Positions 42,056-51,399 of a stretch of DNA of 64,000 bases are shown here, piece by piece. The stretch covers positions 28,609,558 through 28,673,557 of the forward strand of contig CM064485.1 in NCBI GenBank assembly GCA_032716605.1, in the 5' to 3' direction. Source of the DNA: Paralithodes platypus. Its lineage: Eukaryota > Arthropoda > Malacostraca > Decapoda > Lithodidae. The notes under the pieces are model-generated. The model searched no databases. It saw only the letters and a list, made by a program, of their open reading frames with translations, and was not told where the DNA came from. Each line of letters begins with the position of its first letter. Position 1 is the first letter of the stretch. Made by a program: the position numbers and the translations under genes.

Positions 42056-42992
42056 ATATTAATGTAAATGAACCAAGTATTAACAACTCAGAATCCATCC
42101 AGGACACATTCAAAATCAAAGATGAATACAGAGTGTTCACCAACAAAGGGCTCCATCTTATCCACATTAACGCCAGATCAATGTACCATAAATTGTCAGA
42201 ATTAAACTTGTTAGCTAATAAGGCCAAAGCTTCAATAATTGCAATCACAGAAACCTGGCTGGATTCAAGTATAAACGATGGTGAAATAAACATTCAAGGT
42301 TTCACATGGTTAGGAATGATCGCAATAGGCATGGGGGAGGAGTATGTCTGTATGTAAAAAACAACCTCACACACACAACTAGGACCGACCTCCATGTAGA
42401 AAATCACGAAGCTCTGTGGATCGACCTACACCTGCCGAGGACAAGACCCATCACAATTGGGGTGTGCTATAGGCCACCAGACGACACACAATTCTTGACC
42501 AAATTTGAACGAACGTTGTCATCGCTAGACCCTCGGAATGAATCCATCATACTAGGGGATTTTAACCTGTGTTACAAACAACGAAATGATAGGCTTGTAC
42601 GAGAATATAGGCACATACTGACAATGCACAATCACAAACAACTCATCACAACCCCCACACGTATCTCTGAGAACACTGCCACAATAATAGACCACATAAA
42701 CTGTAACAGAAAGGACAAAATATCCCAATCAGGGGTTATACAGACTGGGATAAGTGATCACTTCGTCACATATTGCACACGAAAAACCACAAAAATTACC
42801 CTAGAGAATCACAAGGTTATCAAAACAAGGTCACTCAGAAACTACAATAAAGAAACATTTCTGGACATTTTATGGAATACAGACTGGTCTCCAGTGTTTG
42901 GAAGTACAAACGTTAATGACGCATGGGTTGGCTTCAGAACCATCATCACAAACATCCTAGACGAAATAGCTCCTCTGAAAGACATAAATTAA
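42055..42992 (+). pseudogene. LINE APE endonuclease, copy left of gap
   Basis: Two overlapping frames (to 42357 and from 42306) contain LHLIHINARSMYHKL, ITETWLDSS (catalytic Glu), then after a 1-base deletion at about 42303 (TTCACATGG versus TTCAACATGG in the other copy) GVCLYVKNNL, GVCYRPPDD, IILGDFNLCY and SDHFVTYCT. It ends at TAA 42990-42992. The single-base deletion is the main damage not shared by the right-hand copy. Confidence 0.85.
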
Positions 42993-43002
42993 AGCAAGGT
43001 CA

Positions 43003-43986
43003 GACCCATGGATCAACAATGACATACTACACCATCTGGAACACAGAGACAATCTGTTAAAAAGGCTAGTGAAACATAGACAGGATCAAGGTCTGAAACA
43101 TGAGTTCAACAGGGCCAGGAATAAACTAAGTAGAAAAATCAAATCAGTGAAAACTAATTATTTTCACAATAAAGCAGAGAAATATCAGAATAACCCAAAG
43201 AAACTATGGAGGCACCTAAAAACAACAGGCTACAGCAACAAGGCAAGGGATTCGTCTAACACTAATATTGCTCTCAACATTAATGATCAGATTTGCCACG
43301 ATAAACGACAAATTTCAACCTACTTCAACACCTTCTTCACCTCCATAGCAAACACACTTGCACAGAACCTACCGCAACCTCTCAATAAATACACGACAAC
43401 AACGGCCACCTTTCGAAATTTCTACAGAGATAAAGACATACACCCGAACACATTTGGATTGCAAAATGTTACACCAAAATACACTTTTGACGAGCTCTCT
43501 AACCTAAATGTACATAAAAGCACAGGACCAGACAAAATTCCTGCCAAATTTCTACGAGATGGAGCCATTGGTATAGCAGGCCCCCTAACCCACATCATCA
43601 ACTTGTCAATTAACACCAACACTGTACCTGCTGAACTGAAGGAAGCTATTGTAACCCCTCTATTCAAGAAAGGAAATAAACTAGAAGTTGGCAACTACAG
43701 ACCAGTTAGCATATTATGTATTGTATCTAAAATCCTTGAACGAGCAGTATACACCCAAATTGAACACTACCTCAAAGAAAATGATCTATTCTATAAGTTT
43801 CAATCAGGTTTCAGATGCATGTACTCGACAGACTCCTGTCTCATCCACTTAACGGATCACATTCGTAAAGAAATGTCTAAAGGTAACTACACCGGTATGG
43901 TTCTTCTTGATCTACAAAAAGCGTTTGACATAGTAGACCATGATATCCTATGTAATAAACTACAAGCAATGGGCATAGGGTCTGTG
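43003..43986 (+). pseudogene. LINE reverse transcriptase, truncated by gap
   Basis: The frame open from 43069 covers KHEFNRARNKLSRKIKSVKT, STGPDKIPAKFLRDG, VGNYRPVSILCIVSKILERA and motif A VLLDLQKAFDIVDH, reaching the N run at 43987 just before motif B. Compared with the copy right of the gap, it keeps His in VDH where the other has VEH. Sequence beyond the N run is not its continuation but the zinc-finger part of a second copy. Confidence 0.85.
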
Positions 43987-44086
43987 NNNNNNNNNNNNNN
44001 NNNNNNNNNNNNNNNNNNNNNNNNNNNNNNNNNNNNNNNNNNNNNNNNNNNNNNNNNNNNNNNNNNNNNNNNNNNNNNNNNNNNNN
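43987..44086. other. Assembly gap (100 N)
   Basis: Exactly 100 N, the conventional size for an unknown gap. Sequence ending at 43986 and sequence starting at 44087 belong to the same LINE but overlap by about 2.19 kb rather than abut. Confidence 1.
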
Positions 44087-45281
44087 GTTGTAATGAAACA
44101 GTACACGATCGATGTACTTACGTTACTAGCAAAAAAGAAGTGGAATGCGATAAATGTAGGGAAGTAGCTATTAAAGGTCCTAAAATCATTTGTGAAATAT
44201 GTGAATCACTCATAACAAGAAAACAAAGGATCCTAAACTGTGTTAAGTGTAAACTGTAGCTCACATGAAGTGCATCTCTAAGAAGACCAACAATGAAGAA
44301 CGGGAATTCCTATGCAACATGTGTGCCTTGCATTCATTACCGAATATTAATGTAAATGAACCAAGTATTAACAACTCAGAATCCATCCAGGACACATTCA
44401 AAATCAAAGATGAATACAGAGTGTTCACCAACAAAGGGCTCCATCTTATCCACATTAACGCCAGATCAATGTACCATAAATTGTCAGAAATAAACTTGTT
44501 AGCTAATAAGGCCAAAGCTTTAATAATTGCAATCACAGAAACCTGGCTGGATTCAAGTATAAACGATGGTGAAATAAACATTCAAGGTTTCAACATGGTT
44601 AGGAATGATCGCAATAGGCAAGAGGGAGGAGTATGTCTGTATGTAAAAAACAACCTCACACACACAACTAGGACCGACCTCCATGTAGAAAATCACGAAG
44701 CTCTGTGGATCGACCTACACCTGCCGAGGACAAGACCCATCACAATTGGGGTGTGCTATAGGCCACCAGACGACACACAATTCTTGACCAAATTTGAACG
44801 AACTTTGTCATCGCTAGACCCTCGGAATGAATCCATTATACTAGGGGATTTTAACCTGTGTTACAAACAACGAAATAATAGGCTTGTACGAGAATATAGG
44901 CACATACTGACAATGCACAATCACAAACAACTCATCACAACCCCCACACGTATCTCTGAGAACACTGCCACAATATTAGACCACATAAACTGTAACAGAA
45001 AGGACAAAATATCCCAATCAGGGGTTATACAGACTGGGATAAGTGATCACTTCGTCACATATTGCACACGGAAAACCACAAAAATTACCCTAGAGAATCA
45101 CAAGGTTATCAAAACAAGGTCACTCAGAAACTACAACAAAGAAACATTTCTGGACATTTTATGGAATACAGACTGGTCTCCAGTGTTTGGAAGTACAAAC
45201 GTTAATGACGCATGGGTTGGCTTCAGAACCATCATCACAAACATCCTAGACGAAATAGCTCCTCTGAAAGACACAAATTAA
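44087..45281 (+). pseudogene. LINE zinc finger and APE endonuclease, copy right of gap
   Basis: The endonuclease frame from 44265 is open for 338 codons: ENLHLIHINARS-type start (LHLIHINARSMYHKL), ITETWLDSS, QEGGVCLYVKNNL, TIGVCYRPPDD, IILGDFNLCYKQRNN, and TGISDHFVTYCTRK. The Glu, Asp/Asn and Asp-His catalytic signatures are all present, so this domain looks intact. It ends at TAA 45279-45281, followed by a frame change to the RT (45358). The first 180 bases repeat the PHD-type finger region. Confidence 0.88.
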
Positions 45282-45357
45282 AGCAAGGTCAGACCCATGG
45301 ATCAACAATGACATACTACACCATCTGGAACACAGAGACAATCTGTTAAAAAGGCTA

Positions 45358-47065
45358 GTGAAACATAGACAGGATCAAGGTCTGAAACATGAGTTCAACA
45401 GGGCCAGGAATAAACTAAGTAGAAAAATCAAATCAGTGAAAACTAATTATTTCCACAATAAAGCAGAGAAATATCAGAATAACCCAAAGAAACTATGGAG
45501 GCACCTAAAAACAACAGGCTACAGCAACAAGGCAAGGGATTTGTCTAACATTAATATTGCTCTCAACATTAATGATCAGGTTTGCCACGATAAACGACAA
45601 ATTTCAACCTACTTCAACACCTTCTTCACCTCCATAGCAAATACACTTGCACAGAACCTACCGCAACCTCTCAATAAATACACGACAACAACGGCCACCT
45701 TTCGAAATTTCTACAGAGATAAAGGCATACACCCGAACACATTTGGATTGCAAAATGTTACACCAAAATACACTTTTGACGAGCTCTCTAACCTAAATGT
45801 ACATAAAAGCACAGGACCAGACAAAATTCCTGCCAAATTTCTACGAGATGGAGCCATTGGTATAGCAGGTCCCCTAACCCACATCATCAACCTGTCAATT
45901 AACACCAACACTGTACCTGCTGAACTGAAGGAAGCTATTGTAACCTCTCTATTCAAGAAAGGAAATAAACTAGAAGTTGGCAACTACAGACCAGTTAGCA
46001 TATTATGTATTGTATCTAAAATCCTTGAACGAGCAGTATATACCCAAATTGAACACTACCTCAAAGAAAATGATCTATTTTATAAGTTTCAATTAGGTTT
46101 CAGATGCATGTACTCGACTGACTCCTGTCTCATCCACTTAACAGATCACATTCGTAAAGAAATGTCTAAAGGTAACTACACCGGTATGGTTCTTCTTGAT
46201 CTACAAAAAGCGTTTGACATAGTAGAACATGATATCCTATGTAATAAACTACAAGCAATGGGCATTGGGTCTGTGAACTGGTTTAAATCTTATCTTAGTG
46301 GTAGAACACAAAGAGTCAAAATTTATGATAATATATCTGATCCTATGCCAATTAACTGTGGGGTCCTGCAGGGAAGCATCCTTGGTCCCTTACTCTTTCT
46401 CTGTTATGTGAACGACATGGAACTGAGCGTCTCGCGTAAATTATTACTGTATGCTGATGACAGCGTGCTTCTGGTTTCAGGAAAAGACCCAATAAGTATT
46501 GCCGCTTCACTTTCCAAAGAACTAGAATCATGTAGTGAATGGCTAGTGGACAATAGACTATCTCTTAACCTGGGCAAGACGGAAGCCATCTTATGTGGAC
46601 AAAACGCAAACTGAAAGACATTGTGGGCTTCTCAATCAACTGTAATGATATTCCTATAACAACAGTGTCACAAGTTAAATATCTCTGACTAAAACTGGAC
46701 TCGAGTTTGTCAGGTGAAACAATTTTGGAATCTATCCTGTGTAAGTGTAGAGCACGTATAAAATACCTGTATAGATAGGTGGGATGCTTGCCAGCGGCGA
46801 CCAAAAAGACCCTATGCCAAGCGCTTGTTCAATGTCATTTTGACTATTCTGTGTCATCCTGGTACTCTGTATCATCTAAATCAGCACAGCACAAACTTCA
46901 GGTCACTCAAAATAAAATGGTTAGGTTCATGCTGAACCTAGGGCCCAGATCACATGTTGGCCAGGAACAACTTCAGTCACTAGGTATGCTCAATGTCTGA
47001 CAGGGCCAAACAAATCAGGCTCACTAATGCCTTCAAAATTTTCTATGACAGAGCTCCAGAGTATC
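45358..47065 (+). pseudogene. LINE reverse transcriptase, copy right of gap
   Basis: The 418-codon frame contains fingers (NYRPVSILCIVSKILER), motif A (LLDLQKAFDIVEHD), motif B (INCGVLQGSILGPLLFLCYV) and motif C (LLLYADDSVLLVS, YADD intact), then SEWLVDNRLSLNLGKTEAIL. It stops at TGA 46612-46614; homology continues in other frames through the thumb (ATKKTLCQALVQCHFDYSVS) to about 47060, where the TTAA element is inserted. The usual motif B has GVPQGS; here Leu replaces Pro. Confidence 0.88.
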
Positions 47066-47555
47066 TTAACCTCTGAAGTGCACATGGGGGTATGAGACAC
47101 CACACTCCTGTGCCGACGTATTTGAGCTGTTCCCATCACTAACATCGTTATTTTACCATAAATAGAATTAATACTTATCCATATGCGCCTATTATAGGTT
47201 GATTATAAAGGTATTAACCTGTTACAACAATAAAACAAGTGGAAACAGCGTTTGGATGGTCAAAATCGGCGATACAGGCCGGGAGTTACATAATGTATGG
47301 CTGAGGCAACTCACTTCCCACCACTTTTCTCCACCTCTGGAGAGAGACTGTCGATCGATACTCTCTCTCTCTCTCTTGCACTCGCTTGCTAACAGTGATG
47401 ACAATGCCCTGCTTGCAACTCGCTAATGTTAGCACGAAAATATACCACAGAATAAGGGAATAACAGGGAAAATAGGTGATAACTGAAGGAGGGGAGGAAA
47501 GTGGGGAAGGAGGGGAGGTGGAGGAGTGATATTTGGCATGGCCCAGGGGCAATAA

Positions 47556-47587
<32 letters not shown>

Positions 47588-47715
47588 GGGGGGGGGGTTT
47601 AAATGGATTTTGTTTTTCCCTGACTCTTAACCCGGAAACTGCAGGAAGACTCTTAAGAGTTCCCCCGGCAGACTGCGGGAAGACTCGTAAGAGTCAGAGA
47701 AAACAAAAATCAACT

Positions 47716-48161
47716 TTAACCCGTACAGCCCCAGCGACGCGCCTGACGCGTCGGCGATGTATGTAACGCACAGCCCCAGAGACGCGCCTGGCGCGTCACC
47801 CTAATTGCGCCGACCGTAACCTCAGGTGTAGCCACTCAAGAGGGCTCAGATTTGTATGGGAACTGTGTACGTATCCCGCGCAACCGTGCCGATGGTTGAA
47901 AACTCTCAAATTCCACGTGCGTGCGCGTGAGCGCGCAATAACCTGTTTTTTGGGGGTAATTGCCTTCAATTTTTTACTCTTGTAAAATACGTTTTCGGGG
48001 GCTCTGTAGGACCATTCTTTAAGCTTTTTGAGCGTTTTTTCGTGGTTTTTCCTTCATTCCTAACCCATTCGCTATTGTTTCTGGAATAAAACAATTTTTT
48101 GAAAACCGGCCTGGTTCTGGTGAACAAACATTACAAAACTAGCCGGGGCTGGACGGGTTAA
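47716..48161. mobile_element. Nested TTAA MITE
   Basis: Ends TTAACCCGTACAGCCCC and GGGGCTGGACGGGTTAA, inverted with one mismatch. 446 bp. Near the left end two GACGCGCCTGRCGCGTC-type palindromes occur, each after CAGCCCCAG. No coding capacity recognised. Confidence 0.85.
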
Positions 48162-48674
48162 ACATCGGAAAAAAAAACAAAAAAAACAAAAAACAAAAAT
48201 GGCCCCTGGGCTATGCAAAATATCACTCCTCTACCTCCCCTCCTTCCCCACTCTCCTCCCCTCCTTCAGTTATCACCTATTTTCCCTGTTATTCCCTTAT
48301 TCTGAGGTATATTTTCGTGCTAACATTAGCGAGTTGCAAGCAGGGCATTGACATCACTGTTAGCAAGCGAGTGCAAGAGAGAGAGAGAGAGTATCGATCG
48401 ACTGTGTCTCAGTGGCCTTGGGGGAAATTGGCGGGAAAGCAGGTTGCCTCACCCATACATTATATAACTCGCGGCCTGTATCTCCGATTTTGACCATCCA
48501 AACGCTGTTTTCACTCGTTTTATTGTTGTTTCAGGTTAATACCTTTATAATCAACCCATAATAGGCGCGTATGGATAAGTATTAATGCTATATATGGTCA
48601 AATGAATATTTTAGTGATGGAAACAGCTCAAATACGTCAGCACAGGCAGACGTTTCTAATTACCCCCATGCGCA

Positions 48675-49176
48675 TGGGCGGGTGCCCAACCCTGAAAGGG
48701 GTTGAAATAGGGGAGCTATCCCCCTGCCAAAGGCGGCTTTCTAGGGCCTTTCCTAGCTGATGCTGAGAGGATTGGGTTCTAGTCATGTGGTGATGGGCTG
48801 GTCTATCAGAGTGAGAGCTGAGCAATCTCTGCCATACCCATAGCTTACTCTGACTGTTCCTTTAACTTATATATTTTCTAGATCTCAAGTGACGGCGTCT
48901 CTTCCGTGGATTGACCTCCCAATCTACCAAGATTGGAGGCCAAAGCGTCACATTTTTCCCTTGCCCCTCAACTTTCTCTTCATAATTGCTGGGTGGGTCT
49001 TTGGTTTCCCGGGCGTTTCCGCACCCTCCTTAGCTCCCCGCGATGGAGTGGCTTCGGTCACCCAGGCTTTATTGTGGTCGGCGGGGAGGGTTCTGTGGGG
49101 GCACTCGGTTATGGCCTTGGAATTGCTCGGGGCCTTGGGGCTGTTCGGCCAGGCAGCTTGGGGAACAACAACAACA
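48675..49176 (+). mobile_element. LINE 3' fragment with 13-bp target duplication
   Basis: Flanked by ACCCCCATGCGCA at 48662-48674 and 49177-49189. The 3' end is GGGGAACAACAACAACAAC, and the last codons resemble those of the LINE at 37521-39650 (ALGLFGQAAWG). A 5'-truncated insertion into the foldback arm. Confidence 0.88.
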
Positions 49177-49262
49177 ACCCCCATGCGCACTTCTTAGGTT
49201 AAGAGTCTTCCCGCAGTCCGCCGGGGGAACTCTTAAGAGTCTTCCCGCAGTTCCCGGGTTAA

Positions 49263-49513
49263 GAGTGATTTTGTTAAAGCAAATGAGAGGAGTGGACATA
49301 ATATATACAAGAAACAGGATGTTTAATTTTAAGGTCCCGAGAATCCAAGGACAGGGTAAGCAAACATTCTTCTTCACTGCCATCAAAGACTGGAACGACC
49401 TACCCCAGTCAGTCCGTGAAAAGAGAACACTGTATTCCTTCAGAAATAGCCTGAAGGAACACCTGAACCAAACAGCTGCGAGAAGGGAGCACCAAGCTTA
49501 TGTCTACTTCTAA
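49263..49513 (+). pseudogene. LINE C-terminal end
   Basis: Resumes the CR1/L2-like LINE protein after the TTAA insertion: IIYTRNRMFNFKVPRIQGQG, FFTAIKDWNDLPQSVREKRT, YSFRNSLKEHLNQ, ending at TAA about 49511. The W-N-x-L-P motif is the usual end of CR1/L2 and Jockey RT proteins. The 3' UTR runs to the ATT tail at about 49790-49815. Confidence 0.8.
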
Positions 49514-50029
49514 ATACGACATAAGAGATAGGCAAACCAAACTGAAATGATTACTGATATTTACCATAGGATGTAAGGTATCTTAAAATAACCCCCTAGA
49601 AATACTTTCTCTAAAGTATCTATTTCTTTTATCCTCCCCTTTTCCCCAGCTAACCTAATCCCACAAGGACCCCAATGGAAATACGCCTAACGGCCTTATT
49701 GGGTTATCCTTAGTTGGAATTATGCAAAGCTGGTACATGTCATATTTGTAACATACTATGTGGTACCAACTCTGTAAATTGCTAACTGAATAAATATTAT
49801 TATCATTATTATTATTTTAAGTTGGACTTCGGACATCTCGGAAAATCGGGCTTCTCGGAAGTGGTCTCCCCCCAATTAGTCCGAGTTAGCGAGGGTTTAC
49901 TGTATCCCCTAATTTTCCCTGACTTTCATAGCCCTCCCCACTATCTTAAGATCGTTGGATAATGGGGAAAAAAGTTTTTTTCCTAAGTTTGTAATAAAAT
50001 ACAAACACTAGGCCAGGCCTAAGCCTATA

Positions 50030-50537
50030 TTAACCCTTCAAACTCAGATGGTACACGTGTGTACCATTAAGTTTTGCCCCGAGGAACCCGGGTGGTACAA
50101 CATTGTACCAGTGGTTGAAAGCCTGTGACCTTGGTGTGTGAGGCGTCGGTCCGACGCATGTAAACAACAGCCGGCTGGACCGACGCCCCGCATCTCCGGC
50201 CACAAGAAGGAGAGCGTCGCTTGTTCGTGTGTGCCTGTATGTTGTTGTTAAGTATCGAAAAGTAGTGTAAAGTGGCTGTTTTGGCTATAAAGTTATCTCC
50301 AATGAAATCATCATCACAAATCAACCACTTGACTTAGAGAGCTCTACTTAACGCCATTCTACAGGTAAATAACACAGCTACGCTTGGGGATGCGCGGGAA
50401 TGCGGGAAGCAGTCAGCATAACAATGATACGGTAGCCTAGCCTAGACGTTTTTCGGCCAAAACACCCGCGTTTCGGGCAATATTTATGTAATGCGTAGCC
50501 GCATTACATTACGCATTACATAAATATGGAGGGTTAA
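50030..50537. mobile_element. TTAA MITE, inverted relative to 13160-13647
   Basis: TTAA at 50030-50033 and 50534-50537, 508 bp. The central ~400 bp is a close inverse of the MITE at 13160-13647 (for example GACCGACGCCCCGCATCTCC). The terminal ~90 bp at the left differs, so ends have been exchanged or diverged. Confidence 0.85.
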
Positions 50538-50884
50538 TGAAAACTAACATTTAAAAAAAAAAAAAAGCCATGGGAAAATTAAGCCTAGCCTAGTGACATT
50601 AAAATGGAGTTTTTCCAAAATAGGCCGGCAAGAATGTTAAGTGCGGGCGTACCGCCAGCCTTGTTTACACTACGCGTAGTGGCATCGGACCTTTGCCATC
50701 ATGTTCCCGTCTATTTTGACTGCCTTTGGATACAATAATATGTTGAGGGGGGGCTTTGCCCCCCTCACCCCCCCATGACATATTGTCATCATCATATATA
50801 TTGCCAGCAGGGGGCAAATAACCGAATAAATCGTCGTCAAAATAGACGCGAAGTTAACCGCGGCCCTATGTTAACATGACGACC
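50538..50884. other. Non-coding stretch with G/C-run hairpin
   Basis: Contains GAGGGGGGGCTTTGCCCCCC around 50748-50768, a strong hairpin that also occurs near 51915-51935. No gene is seen. Confidence 0.5.
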
Positions 50885-51375
50885 GTACGCCCGAACTCTA
50901 CATCCATCCCCACGCCTCTTCAACTCAGTCCCATGGGAAACAAGAAACCTGGGTAAGAGTTGTGTTATCGGGCGTACCACTACCGACATACAACATAAAT
51001 CATCTACAAATACTTAACCTAACTATAAAAAACCTAACCTAACCTAGTACTGTATTCTCATTACTACATGAATAGCCTACTAGCCTACGTTAGGTTAGGT
51101 TGCTTGGTTAGGTTAATGTTTTAGAGGAGTTATGCTGTATGTCAGTAGTGGTACGCCCAATAACACAACTCTTACCGAAACCTGACAGAAATTACACCAG
51201 ACAGCTTCAAGAACAAACTAGATAAGTGGCTGGCAACAGTTCCTGACCAGCCTCCAACACCAGTACCAATTCCCTCCAGTCAGTGGTCCACAACATGAGA
51301 GGGGAGGAGCTGCCTGGGACCAGCGCCGCCCAGCGGACGTCCACATTAGCTGTGTCTATCGAGACGAAATTCAAC
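50885..51375 (+). pseudogene. LINE C-terminal scrap split by a MITE
   Basis: Codons before the MITE (PLFNSVPWETRNLT) and after it (EITPDSFKNKLDKWLATVPD) match the C-terminus of the LINE at 15300-16380 (RLFNAVPKAVRELT, TDSFKRQLDRWLATILDEPP). Removing the MITE and one copy of its target duplication restores collinearity. Confidence 0.75.
50952..51176. mobile_element. Palindromic MITE with 8-bp target duplication
   Basis: Ends GGTAAGAGTTGTGTTATCGG and its inverse, about 45 bp of imperfect inverted repeat, 225 bp total. Flanked by GAAACCTG at 50944-50951 and 51177-51184. An 8-bp duplication points to a hAT-like or related DNA element. Partial related sequence occurs at about 51458-51480. Confidence 0.88.
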
Positions 51376-51399
51376 TAAGGTGAACTAAGGTAAGGTATC

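Larger units (their letters stand above)
47066..49262. mobile_element. TTAA-bounded foldback/nested MITE complex in the LINE
   Basis: TTAA at 47066-47069 and 49259-49262; LINE coding sequence reads up to one and resumes after the other, so this is the inserted block. Inside, about 480 bp at 47082-47560 is repeated inverted at 48190-48670. At the centre is another TTAA MITE (47716-48161), and a LINE fragment (48675-49176) sits in the right arm. The right 64 bp has TTAAGAGTCTTCCCGCAG twice; its inverse is at 47627-47690. Parts match the MITE at 16404-18504. Confidence 0.75.
41060..49815 (+). mobile_element. CR1/L2-like LINE, interrupted and gap-split
   Basis: Order: 2A-like peptide, Ser/Thr/Pro-rich segment, two PHD-type zinc fingers, APE endonuclease, RT, C-terminal domain, 3' UTR and an ATT-type simple repeat tail (49790-49815). 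A 100-N gap (43987-44086) falls within it, with 2.19 kb represented on both sides. A TTAA insertion (47066-49262) interrupts the C-terminal region; coding sequence resumes at 49263. The clade is inferred from PHD fingers, 2A and tail type. Confidence 0.8.
39761..49902. mobile_element. pogo-type element ends enclosing ~10.1 kb
   Basis: CAGTAAACCCCCGCTAACTC at 39761 and its inverse (one mismatch over 25 bp) ending at 49902. TA flanks both sides (39759-39760 and 49903-49904). Subterminal CTCGGAAATGTCC-like repeats occur next to both ends. No transposase is recognisable inside. Most of the interior is a later LINE insertion and MITEs. A scaffold gap lies inside, so pairing of the two ends as one element is an inference. 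Confidence 0.65.
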
